From Hyaloscypha bicolor E (Eukaryota; Ascomycota; Leotiomycetes; Helotiales; Hyaloscyphaceae), in contig NW_020194559.1 in the NCBI RefSeq assembly GCF_002865645.1, positions 1,116,001 through 1,180,000 of the forward strand: a DNA stretch of 64,000 bases. Reading direction: 5' to 3'. The notes under the pieces are model-generated. The model had not been told where the DNA came from, did no database searches, and saw only the letters and a list, made by a program, of their open reading frames with translations. The position numbers were made by a program, and so were the translations under genes. Positions 25,187-35,215 of this stretch are shown in pieces; the stretch's first letter is position 1, and the number at the start of each line of letters is the position of its first letter.

Positions 25187-25460
25187 TATTATAATTCCCA
25201 GATACCCGGTATCTGAAATGCCTTGCCAGATACCAGATGCCTCCTAGACATACGTAATATGGCCGCCTTGCTAGGGAAGCATGCTTGGAATATACTAGAG
25301 ATACTTAGAAGGCTAAACCCCTTCGGGACTAGTATACTATAGGGTATATATACTCTCTTACAGCCTCTTATATTCTAGTTTTCCCTTCCTTAGCTTTAAA
25401 TCGTCTTTATAAGGGACCTTCTACCTTGCTTTCCAAGCCCTGAATACCGTACCCGTAATA
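25187..25460 (+). repeat. 3' LTR of the Gypsy element
   Basis: 274 bp, beginning TATTATAATTCCC where the 5' copy has TGTCACGATTCCC; every difference there is G-to-A or C-to-T. It contains about 15 extra bases near the start (CCGGTATCTGAAAT region) relative to the 5' LTR. It ends CCCGTAATA. Confidence 0.85.
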
Positions 25461-25556
25461 CTATACTTATGAGCTTCCCTTCTTAGTTTAGAATCCTCGG
25501 ATTAAGAGCTACTTTACCTGCTTTCCAAGCCCAGAGCCCGGTTTCGTAATATAGTA

Positions 25557-26665
25557 TATCTTACCCAGGTTTTTAATCCCGCTACTTATATGAAAGCAGG
25601 ATATAGGAAAAGGCTTTTAATTATAAATAGGTATTCTAGCTATATTAATATAGAGTTTATACGAATATATAATTACCTTAAAATTCTGCTTCTTATTTTA
25701 TCTCTATATTTAATATATTATCTTTAATCTCTTAATATAGGCTACTTTTTACTACTTTCTACTTATTATTTTACCGAGATTAATAGGCTTTTAAATACTA
25801 GTAAGGATATTTCTTCTTTAATAAAAAGGATATTTTAGTCTGTTTTCAAGCCTGTTTAGGATAAAAGTATATCTAAATTAAATATTTTATTTGCTTGAAA
25901 TAAAACAGGTATATAGCTATACTAATTATTAATTATTCTTTTAGCTATTACTTTATTAAAGCTATAAACTTTTCCAGAAGCTCTTCCTAATATAATTATA
26001 ACTTCTTATACTATAAAACATATATGGTAATTCTCAAAAATCTATATAAAGAACCTATCTAAAGCGGCCTTTTATAAGCTTTCTAAAGCAAATAAGTCGA
26101 ATATAGTAAAGGCTTCTATTATAGAGTATTATATAAAGGATTTAAAAGAAGCTTTATAGCTTGAAAAGAAGAAGAGATATTAAGGGAAAAAGCTTAATTT
26201 AATAGGAGAGCCTTTAGAAAAGGCCTAGTTCTTTGAAATAGCTAAAGTACTAGCTATAATACTATTTAAGGAAATAAAGATTATAAAGGTAAAATAAGAT
26301 AAATTAGATAAATAGAAGGCAAAGGAAGATATAAAGATTACGAAAGTAATAAAAGATGCCTTAGAAAAGCAGGAGAAGGAAGTAGAGAAGATAAGGAAGG
26401 CGAAGCAAAAAGAGATTAATAATGGAGTAAGGAGAGAGAAGTATAAAATAGAGGTTTTGGAAAGGGCAGTAGCAAGAAAGGCAGCTACGGTAGCTAGAAA
26501 TGCTACTAAGAAAGCCAAACCGTCTCGTATAGTAATATTGAGGGTAGGGTCTTCGATTTTATCGAATTTAGGGGCTCAGGAAGCGGTAATTATAGAGGAG
26601 GACGATTCTAAAGCTATAGGGATAGTATAGATATCCCGATTAGGAAGGGAGATTATTTTACTATA
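25557..26665 (+). pseudogene. Fot1-like transposase, 3' part (RIP-mutated)
   Basis: Continues the transposase with TQVFNPATYMKAGYRKRLLI. The second catalytic block reads NRYSSY where the family has DGHSSH, so Asp became Asn at 25625-25627. The third block reads SLNIGYF where the family has PLDVGxF, so Asp again became Asn. At least two of three catalytic acids are therefore lost by G-to-A changes. The C-terminal part, about 25870-26665, is a Lys/Glu/Ala-rich, probably coiled-coil tail (EKQEKEVEKIRKAKQKE) typical of fungal Fot1 relatives. It is less eroded and contains a GC-normal stretch at 26400-26620. Confidence 0.8.
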
Positions 26666-26798
26666 ACGTCTTAGAAAATGAAAAATCCTGATTAGCCAAC
26701 TTAATACACCTAGTTCAATTACTCTATATCTTTAATTTTAGACCGATTAATAGTGTGGTTATTTAATAATTAATTAATTAATTAAGTCCGAGGTGGGC

Positions 26799-26852
26799 TG
26801 AAAATTTGGGGTGTGTATTCGCTTGGGGTGTGCATTGGCCTTGGAAATCGGT
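26799..26852 (-). repeat. Right terminal inverted repeat of the Fot1-like element
   Basis: Inverted counterpart of the left end, followed by TA at 26853-26854. Mismatches to the left end are partly C/T transitions and partly small indels. Confidence 0.75.
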
Positions 26853-26856
26853 TACG

Positions 26857-27627
26857 GCCGACGAATTGCCGACGACTTCACAGGGCGGCCAATTGGGTCA
26901 GCTCCTGGTTCTCATGATTGGTAATCCGGCTTCCACGGCTTGCTGCTTTTACTTTCTCCAATCGTGATAGTATGAAGTATTGAGCGGGGTACCACCAAGG
27001 GCGGCAACCAATGACCAACCAGACTTGGATTATTCAGCGTTCGGCCACGTTAGTGATCGGGTCTGGTTATGATTGCTCCGACTGGCATTCGACAGCATGT
27101 TTCAGCAGGGCCTTCCTGCGCAAATGCCGTTATAAATCTTCCGTTGGTGTTAGTTTTGAAATGATCAGCAGTCACCAGCAACTCTGCTCCTAAGCCCCTG
27201 GGCATGCAATCGGATTTATAATACTGCTTCATGTTACAGTCCTCCGTCGAGGGATTCAATTCTTGATATTGTAACATGTACACGGGCTAGAAATGGATCT
27301 GCAGGAGTGGCGGTACCCACGCAAGACTGTCTACAACGAGGCAATAGGTTCCATGCATGCACAGCCATTTGATTTGGCAGCACGGAACGATCAATTATAG
27401 CAGTTTGAGAACGCAAGATTCATGGACTGTGCAGTAGGTTGAAGTATCCACTCTTAGAACCCATACTGTATGTAATAGCCCTTCGTCTCCTAGAATATTC
27501 ACCTCAATCACTTCAATATCACCTTCAATCGGCCACAACAGAATCTTCAAACCTTCTCTCTCCATAGTACAATTGCTTCTCACTTTATACTTCAATCCTC
27601 AATTGAAGCACACTCACGACAGATACA
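26857..27627. other. Intergenic and promoter region, no gene recognised
   Basis: Normal GC. No domain was found in the short open frames. The last 150 bases are C/T-rich and precede the dehydrogenase start. Confidence 0.5.
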
Positions 27628-28842
27628 ATGGCTCAACAAGTCGACCCCGATCAGTTTACGACCCCTTTCATGCCGACCGCGACCAAACGTCGTGACCCAT
27701 ACCCAGCTATTGACCCTTCCAAGCCATCAAACTCACAGAAGGGGAAGATCATAATCATCACTGGAGCTAGCGGTGGACTTGAAGCCGTAAGAAAATCCCC
27801 TTCACGATCAAACGTCTATAGCTAAGCTTTTGTCACGGCCTGGACAAGCTGTGGAAGTGGAAATGTAGTGTGTTTGTGTAAATATATGTATGAATGATCG
27901 TGCCCTAATGGCGGTGAAGAAGCTATATATACGCCTGTGCGCAGCACGTGACAGCTTTCCAGGCTGCTGCAAGGGTCTGGGCTCGTGCAGGTGCTACTGG
28001 CATCGTGATCGCAGCACGAAGAATTGATGCACTTGAGAAAATTGCGACCGAGCTCAACAAAATCAGCCCATCGTCCAAAGTTTTACCTGTCAAAGCAGAC
28101 ATTACATCCGAAGAGCAAGTGAAAAGCCTCTTTGCCTCAGTGCAGACCACCTTTGGAAGACCGGCCGATGTTTTGATCAACAATGCTGGATATCTCAAAG
28201 ATGACCAGCTCATTGGAGAGACTGCCCCAAACGAGTGGTGGACTGGAATCGTAAGTTCTAATTCTTGAGACATTTGGGGCACGCCTAACACCTCTTGAAG
28301 GAGATCAACCTCAAAGGTGCTTACATATGACGCACTACTTCATCCAAGCTCAGCCCGAACCCAAGAAACCAACTGGGACGATCATCACCGTTTCGTCTGG
28401 ACGTGCAGGAATCACGGCTGAAGGAGGTTCAGCATACAACATTAGCAAGATCGCAGAGCAGAAACTCAACGAGCATCTCCAGCTAGGTAGGCAACACCCC
28501 CGCTCCCCTTCCAAGTTCCCAATTCTTTCATAGCCCAATCTAACAGACGCGAAAGAATACCCAACCCTTCGAGTCTTCACTACAATGCCAGGAATCTCAC
28601 CCACGGAAATGGCAACCCCTTACTGGTTGCAGTTTGCGCACGATCACGAGGATCTGACCGGCATGCTCGCGCTGTATCTTGCGCAGCCGAGAGCAGATTT
28701 CCTTAAAGGCAGTATGGTTGGCGTGAACTGGGATGTTGAGGAGTTGGAGTAACATAAGGATGAGATCGTTGCTGGAAAGGTCTTCCAAACGTCTTGGTTG
28801 CCGATCTTGCCATTCAACGGTGGCAAGGGATTAGGGGCTTAA
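27628..28842 (+). pseudogene. Short-chain dehydrogenase/reductase pseudogene
   Basis: A classical SDR (NAD(P)-dependent alcohol/ketone oxidoreductase, Rossmann fold) in four exons: 27628-27786, 27945-28250, 28301-28486 and 28547-28842. Visible motifs are the N-terminal IIITGASGG, NNAGY (residues about 139-143), TVSSG, and the catalytic YNISK. Three lesions occur. The third glycine of TGxxxGxG is Glu (GGLEA). One base is missing near 28324, between KGAYI and THYFIQAQ, which shifts the frame. A TAA at 28750-28752 sits where the frame otherwise continues to a natural stop at 28842. The TAA and the Gly-to-Glu change are RIP-type transitions. It lies 0.8 kb from a RIP-mutated transposon, so leakage of RIP is plausible. 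A sequencing error could explain the single-base loss but not all three. Confidence 0.85.
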
Positions 28843-29497
28843 GCGAGATAAAATAGGGGAGAGGAGGTTTAGCGATATTGTGTTTTCTTTAGAAAAGCGT
28901 TCTAGTTTAGGCTAATAGAGTTTCTTTTTCCTCATATTAACTTCATATTTGGTTCAATGCTTATGCGACGATTGTCTTAACTTGGAGAGAGATCCATCGA
29001 GAAGCCCAAGCGACTCACTTGATTCACTTGAATCACAGCACTTCAAGATCAACAGCCTTCTCCGGAGGGGAAGACATATTATGCCCTTTGAGCTAAACTT
29101 ATAACGGCCTGAGACATCCGACATCCCAACACTTTCACTTTGGCCGCAAAGTTGCTTAGATCTTTTTAAGTGTTCTGTTGGGAAAGAAAGGGTCGTGTGT
29201 CACGTGGCAATCGATTAAGTTGGCGATCAAGTGGGATAGACTAAAGGGAGCATACATTTTAAATGCAACGAATAGTTTTCAGGAAAAGTCCTCATAGTTT
29301 CGAGGAACGAGATAAGTATGCCTAATTGCAAATGCGCTAATAAATTTCTAAGCTACCGTGACACCAAGATGCTGAAACAAACCCGCTAAACCCTAATAAA
29401 ACAATTTAGAAGTCAAAAATACCCAGACTGTCCATGTCCCCAACCATATTCTATGTGTTCGATCTTATCCCACTCTTTGCCACCGTTGATGCTCTGC
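28843..29497. other. Intergenic, no gene recognised
   Basis: 3' flanks of the dehydrogenase pseudogene and of the secreted-protein gene, which converge here. Nothing else was recognised. Confidence 0.5.
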
Positions 29498-29991
29498 TTA
29501 CTGGCAGAAAACTTCCCACGAGTAGAAGTTGACGAGAGAGCCGGAAGGATACTGGCAATCTCCCACAGTCGGATACGTGATCGTGTAACCGCCGGTGGCG
29601 CAACTGTCATCACTGTAGACCTTGACTGTAGCAGGAGTCAGTAAGCTGTGTCCAAAACTTGAGCTTGGGTGGAAATACCTTGGCAGTTATAGCCCGTAGC
29701 AATGTGATCGATTTTGAGGTTGTAAAAGTCTGATTTGTGGCAAGCGCTGTGGGTTCCCGACGGAGTGTTTGGCACAAATTCGCTTGGAGGGGGGTGGCCT
29801 TGGTCCACCCACCACCAGCATTGGTTTTGGGAGCCAGCCTGGAGAGTCTTGTAGAGACTCAGGTCGATGACGGACCAGGTTGGTGGTGGTTGTGGCACTG
29901 GATCTCTTTCCCCGATGGCTGGGGCTGCGCTGGCTGTGGTGGCCAGAAGACCCATGGAGACGGCAGATGCAAGTGCGGTAAAGGAAACCAT
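29498..29991 (-). CDS. Small secreted cysteine-containing protein
   Basis: A 146-residue protein encoded by exon 29991-29679, a 53-bp intron (29678-29626; donor GTATTT, branch CTTACTGAC, acceptor TACAG) and exon 29625-29498. Residues 1-22 form a signal peptide (MVSFTALASAVSMGLLATTASA). A Pro-rich segment follows (VPQPPPTW), and the mature part has six Cys, in NQCWWW, HSACHK, GYNCQ, DSCAT, GDCQY and VFCQ. Size, secretion signal and even Cys number match fungal small secreted proteins, some of which act at the host interface. No named family is recognised, and function is not inferred beyond secretion. Without the splice the first exon would run into a TGA at 29638, so the intron decides the C-terminus. 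Confidence 0.8.
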
Positions 29992-30101
29992 TTTATAGGA
30001 TTTGAGAAATCTTTGAGGAAGTTGATAGAAGTGGAGTTGAATAATGAGACTTGAAGTTTGGACTGCTTGTTGATGGATACATAGTTCGGGAGATAAGAAT
30101 A

Positions 30102-30115
30102 CTCTTTATATAGAG
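30102..30115 (-). promoter_or_regulatory. TATA box of the secreted-protein gene
   Basis: On the minus strand reads CTCTATATAAAGAG, a strong TATA element about 111-124 bp upstream of the ATG at 29991. Confidence 0.55.
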
Positions 30116-32118
30116 TTCACACAGGTAATAAGTCTACTCTTGCCTTCATACGAGCTGGTGAGGAATGCCTAACGCCATGCGTCATGTCGGTGATGGGATC
30201 CTGCCTCACCCAGCCTCTCCCAGAGCCCTTGGCCTCATAGTAGTGTGCCTTGTGATTTGTTAAAGAATATTCCGAGCAGGCACATACCGTTTTTGCTCAC
30301 CTGATTTGACGGAAAATATGCAAGATGGGAATCGGCGTTGTCATTGAGCACACGAGGCTCAGCAGCCGCTGAGCTGGGCTTGCTCGTGAGAGCGAAATAG
30401 TTACACGACGGAGGCGCGGATATTTCTGACTGAAGTCCTGAGCCACTTGGTTGGATGGGAGTATTTGGGTCTCGGCCGTATTTTCCCTGACGCACATCCG
30501 AAGATCCTCTTACCTTAGGGCGCAAAGCTGGAGTATGGGGCCAGCAAATACGCAGTTTGGTTGTCCTCGGCATAGCCTCGGAGTGGCGGCATGCCAAGCG
30601 TGCCAAGCGTGACTTGTAAGGCTGGAGGAACAGCCACCCTGCGCATCACAGTTTAGATTTATTTTTATCCCCGGCATGTTCTGTCTAGCTTTTAGACATA
30701 GATCTTGGAATATGGCAGCGATTATCTAATACTCTAGCATTGTGGGTAGCAGTTTGCCTATGTACCCCGCTTATTTGACATTTGAGGCGCAAGTCAATTG
30801 AGTGAAGTCAATTCCCAGCAAGCTGGGGTTTGAACCTTAATTACTAGGGCGTTATCATTATTGTACGAAGTATTTTGGCTCACGTCATTCCAACCAAGAG
30901 CGAACAAGAACTTACACAACAGATTCCCAGCTGGAAGAGTCGCAACGTATCATGAGAGCCTCTGCTGACACTGGCACACGACTGATTTTGAAGCTCCTGT
31001 AACCGGAGAGCAGCGTTCTAAATATAGGCGAACAAAATCGGTAGTCCAGCCAATGTGCAGTGCAGTCTTGGCTTGTGGTGGCTTTGAGTAAGCCAAAGCG
31101 AAGCCTCACGGAGAATGTTCAACGCAACTTCGCGTGGCATCAAGGTGAAACCTCATCGGAGGCAGTCATCAGCGACGGTTTGCATGTTGCCTAAACGTGA
31201 ACACCTGACGTCCAGTGTCGATCATCGACGAGCACATTCCTGTGCTTACAGACGAGGGGACAAGCTACTGTATCGTTTGATGCACAGTTCATGTGCCATC
31301 TGAGAGCAGATGTAAAGGAGCCAATGAACAAAAGAACTTGAATACGAGCTTACAAGACTCTTTTCAGGACGGTTACCCCTCTTTGATTCGAATACGAACT
31401 TACAAAACTCGTTTCACGATGCCTACTCCGTCGCTTCTTTCGAACGACTGTGAGCTGACGACACGAAAGCTCTCGGCTACATTAGATATCCTCACCGATT
31501 GCTCGCAGGCTCTTAATCACATGAAGATATTTCTGGACAAGACCTGATCCATATAGCACCTCAGCGGGAATGAACGCACAGATCAAGGAACGGGCACATG
31601 ACGAGACTTATTTGGAAAGTCCAGAAGAATCTATTCATGCTAGTAACTTGGCTGCATCTTGAGATGCACCATACCTCCGATCTTGGCTTTTAACCAAAGC
31701 TTCTCTTACTCGCCTCCGATAACTGTACCGCGCCATATTGAAGGGATGCAACTATATTCTAGCTTGTGAACGTACAATTTCGAGCCTTGCCCGGTACTCG
31801 CTTGAGCGGAACGCAGCAAGGCTCGGATTTGCAGCCCTGGAGAGGAAAGGTACAGCGCACATCTTGAGACCATGTCCAATACTTCATCCGCAAGAGATTT
31901 CTAGCGAGGAAGGGATGGGTTGGGAGACACAGCTTCCTCACAAGCATCGGCATCCGATATTGTTATAATCTTGAGTGTAGACTTGATCTTTGTAACTTAG
32001 AAACTTCGAGGAGGAAACCTGAGGAGCTGAGAAAGAGCAAAGATCAGCGAATGATCCAAACTCGACTAAACTATGCTGTGAGAGAAGAATCTACCTGACT
32101 ATGCAGCCACGGCCAAGC
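30116..32118. other. Intergenic, no gene recognised
   Basis: Two kilobases of normal GC with only short frames lacking domains. A short imperfect direct repeat (GAATACGAGCTTACAAGACTC-like, then GAATACGAACTTACAAAACTC-like) is present near 31340 and 31390. Confidence 0.45.
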
Positions 32119-32692
32119 TCAACTTGGGTTCTGACGTTGCTCGGAAACTTGGGCATGATTTGAACAATAATAAATCTGAACCGAAGCTCCGGCTCCAATT
32201 GAACCAATGTTCATACCCAACACTCGGAGCAGCGCCGGGGAATGCAGCGTTTCCCTACTGGGCTTGACTCTGCAGTGGAACTGGGCCAGGAAGCCGGGGT
32301 TCGGGGCTTCATGTCCATCAGGAGACAAATTGCTAGCTAGTAGAGGACGTAGATTTGGAAGGCGCCATCCAAACGCATCCCAGTGGCCATGGCCACCTAC
32401 AGGCGGCTCTGGTGCAGCCACAGCAGCCACAGGACCTCCAGCGCCTTGAGGGGCGTGCCGCGTGGGGATTCTGGGGAACTGGAGCCCCAGGAGCTGGAGC
32501 TTGGAATTGAGGAGCTTGGAATTGTGGCGTATAACACTGTGGAGCTTGACCTGGAGAAGGTGTTTGTGCGCCGAATTAATGCGAGGGTTAGTTGTGTGCT
32601 GACATCTTGACTCTTGTTTCGAGGCGTTGCTGTAGAAGGAAGGACGAAGGAGGGTAATTTTTGAATCCAAGACTTTGTGCGAAGCCATGATC
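32119..32692 (-). CDS. Possible Pro/Gln-rich protein, frame disturbed
   Basis: On the minus strand one phase reads PGQAPQCYTPQFQAPQF and PAPGAPVPQNPHA. A neighbouring phase continues with QGAGGPVAAVAAPEPPVGG, as if a single frame had been shifted near 32450. The stretch resembles a low-complexity Pro/Gln-rich fungal protein, but no domain, clear start or splice sites are seen. It could be the 3' region of another gene or a relic. Confidence 0.25.
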
Positions 32693-32893
32693 TCGAAGCG
32701 AATTCTGCAAAGGTGAATAGGAGATAGAAACGGCTGCATCGGGGAGGTGGTGGCAGAAGCAACAAACCAGAAAAGCACAAAAGTAAGATGCAAGAAATTG
32801 GAAGAACGACATATTGTTGCCTAAGACTTGGATGATTCTAATAGAACACAGATTACAGTTCGCAGATTCTATGCTGCAAATCAAACCAAAATC

Positions 32894-34473
32894 TCACTCC
32901 TCATCTTCGTCGGGCTTGATCTGCTCAACAATAAGATTTCCACTCCTCCCGACTCGTTCCCCAATCGTCCCACCCTCAGCGACCTCGTACACGACCCTAG
33001 GGAGTGTCTGCACAAGCCGGAAATCAAATTCATGCTTGTAGCCTTCTGGCTTGATGACCTTCGTGCTCACAGACTCGTCGCCGAGGAACTCGTAGCACTC
33101 CACGAAAGCGTAGAGCTTCTCGATGTCATCTTGCCCCTTAAATCGTCGTGTAACCCTCGCGGCCTCCAGATGTTCTGGCATCTTTATTGCTATCCGGACC
33201 ACGTCCTTCGTGTCTGCACTTGGCTCTGGTTCGATTCGTGATGCTCGCCACTTCCGCCACTGCAGCTTCACCTTTGCCAATGTCTCCGCAGCCTCGGCTT
33301 CTGCTTTTTTCCTCCTCTCCCCCTCTGCGGCAGCAGCTTCTGCCTCCTTCTTTAACCTGGCTCGCTCTCTGTCCTGTGCCAGTGATCGTTCATAAGCTGA
33401 ATCTTGCTCCTGCCTCAAGGTCCTCTCGAAGTTCTGCTCATTTCTCGATGCCCGTACTCTGGCCAATTGCTCCCCGTGCGTTGAGATTGTATTTCGGATC
33501 TTGGCGAGATATGTGCTTGCATCCATCGGCCCAGTAACTCTCGCAATGACGGACATATTCGTGCTGCTTACAGCGGGATCGTTTGCCACAACTGCTGTGA
33601 ATGGGAACTTGTTGCAGTGCAAGGCGGAAGAAACTTGGTAGGCTTCGGAGTCTCGAACATCGCCAGTCCAGAGAATTATGTTGGTCGATGGGTCGTTGAT
33701 GAAGGTCTGGACTTCGGCGGAGAGAAGGGTATCTCGGATAAAGGAGGAGGTGTCGTCGTGTTCGGGGGAGAGGAGGATGATCAGGAGGAACTTGAGGTCT
33801 TTCTTTGCGAGGTCGAGTGCTTGTGCGTATCCTCCTTCGAAGAATGGCAGACTGTTGCTTCCGTATTCCTCCTCAAATTCGCGCTTTAACCGCGCCGACG
33901 CGTCTCTGGGTTTCAGGGACCTCCTTCCAGCCGTGTTGGCTCTTCTTGCCGTGCCAGCCGTGGTAGCCGGACGTAATGCTCTTGGCAGAAATGGGAATAG
34001 GAAAGAGAACAGCCCGAAGGATGTCGAGAAGAGTTTGTAGAGCATGCTGAATGGGGCAAAGAGGAGGGCGAGGAGGAAGGGTGGTCTTCGGACTACTTCG
34101 TCATCGGCTTGTGGGACTATTCGAGGCGCGGAGTCGGATTGCCTCGGTCGGGAAGCATGGCCATGCAGCAGACTGTGTTGGAGGTTCTCTTGTCTTGCAG
34201 CTCGAGGCGGAGGGACACTCTGTGCTGCGAGAGCTTCCGCCACTAGGTCAGGGCCTTCCCCATCGAAGAATTTGGCGATTGCTATCTGTTCCAACATCAG
34301 CACATGCATGCGACCGCAGAGAAGCTGCAAAACCTCACCTCAACATTCCATTGCGAGCGCTGCAGCAGCGGAATAGCTGCGTTGACGTCCTGGTCTGTGA
34401 CCGAGGTGTACTGCTGCAGGGCAAGCTGCTGCGATTCTGACAGCCGGCTGATGTCGATGTCCGGTGTCGCCAT
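32894..34473 (-). CDS. UBX-domain protein, FAF2/UBXD8-like
   Basis: A 508-residue protein from exon 34473-34339, a 53-bp intron (34338-34286, GTGAGG...GAACAG) and exon 34285-32894. Residues 1-45 form a UBA-like ubiquitin-binding region (SQQLALQQYTSVTDQDVNAA). A hydrophobic hairpin lies at about 112-150 (FLLALLFAPFSMLYKLF, then FGLFSFLFPFLP) and would anchor it in the ER or lipid-droplet membrane. A thioredoxin-like UAS domain spans about 190-345 (FLLIILLSPEHDD, TNIILWTGDV). A charged coiled coil covers about 345-410, with RLKKEAEAAAAEGERRKK. The C-terminal UBX domain (about 420-500) would recruit Cdc48/p97. The family works in ER-associated degradation. The intact frame and conserved order support a functional gene. 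Confidence 0.92.
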
Positions 34474-35215
34474 TGTTGGAGAAGAGGGGTGGTGGTCAGA
34501 CAGTGTGTGGTCTCAGACAGACATGTCAGGCCGCAAGGTGGGGGCCTTCACAAAGAAACGAGTGTATGAGGGTTATTAATACGGTTGGAGGGAATGTTAA
34601 AAAAAATTAGGATGTCAGTCCAGATGTCAAATGCAGGAGCAGAGTCGGTCATTGTACAGATATCGTCCTTGCAGGGATTAATCATTAGCCCCCATCGGCG
34701 CCGGATTATCCTGCAACACCGCGCGCTATTGCCAGAGCCGACTAGGGTCAGCATCAGCCTTCTGAGGCTGATGCCAAGTATGCGAGGACGGCCCCGCGTA
34801 AACCCTGAACTGCAATGAATTGAGTGATCCTCTCTGCTAAACACATCCACCGATCGTGTCGAGGAATTGTCACAATGCATCTGTGACTGCCTCCCCCCTT
34901 TCACCGACATAGCAGAACCTCTTTCTTCTATTCCTCCTCGATGGGCCAAGCCCCTCCAAACTCGAACCGCAACCTGGGAAATGTTCGCCAGAATCAAGTA
35001 TGTCAGCTCCTACCAGAGCCTTGCCTCGATTCCCTCAGCCTGCCTCCAAACCGGCCGAGTCCCCGTCCTCCACCTAACGATCTGCATCGCAAGATACTCC
35101 TTTGTTAGTCGAAGGCAATTGCTGGACACGGCTAACTCGGGAGTACAGGGTTCGTAACGTGTCCTAGGGGTTGTGGCAGATAAAGCAGGAAGTCGGGCGA
35201 AGAACACAGTACAAG
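34474..35215. other. Divergent promoter region between the UBX gene and PAN3
   Basis: 742 bp separating two divergently transcribed genes. No third gene was recognised; short open frames lack domains. Confidence 0.55.

Larger units (their letters stand above)
18797..25460 (+). mobile_element. Ty3/Gypsy chromovirus, RIP-inactivated
   Basis: A 6.66-kb element bounded by LTRs at 18797-19054 and 25187-25460. The flanking 5-bp sequences CTGTA (18792-18796) and CTATA (25461-25465) are a target duplication differing by one RIP-type G-to-A change. A purine tract AAAGGGGGGAG ends at 25183, just before the 3' LTR. The internal region encodes gag, protease, reverse transcriptase, RNase H, integrase and a chromodomain in that order, all on the + strand and full of TAG/TAA. 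It is inserted inside an LTR-like sequence within a Fot1-type transposon. Confidence 0.88.
18707..25556. repeat. LTR-like insertion in the transposase, split by the Gypsy element
   Basis: Removing 18707-25556 rejoins the transposase frame, and the short sequence AGTATAT lies at both junctions. Once the Gypsy element is also removed, the remaining insert is about 180 bp (18707-18791 plus 25461-25556). It has inverted tips ATTACG and CGTAAT, which fit RIP-mutated TG...CA LTR ends. The simplest reading is a solo LTR that inserted first and later received the Gypsy element. Its family is not identified. Confidence 0.55.
17780..26852 (+). mobile_element. Fot1/pogo-like DNA transposon carrying nested insertions
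   Basis: The ends are inverted repeats: the left end reads ACCGAGATCCAAGG and the right end, on the opposite strand, ACCGATTTCCAAGG. Both continue with CAATGCACACCC and further related sequence for about 55 bp. TA dinucleotides flank both ends (17778-17779 and 26853-26854), as expected for Tc1/mariner-class insertion. Inside, a decayed transposase gene of the pogo/Fot1 type occupies 18010-18706 and resumes at 25557. The gap is filled by a short LTR-like sequence and a Ty3/Gypsy element. Without the insertions the transposon would be about 2.2 kb, near the normal Fot1 size. Confidence 0.8.

Noticed and set aside
33123..34440. Several + strand frames over 100 codons opposite the UBX gene
   Set aside because: They are antisense shadows of a well-conserved gene and contain no domain.
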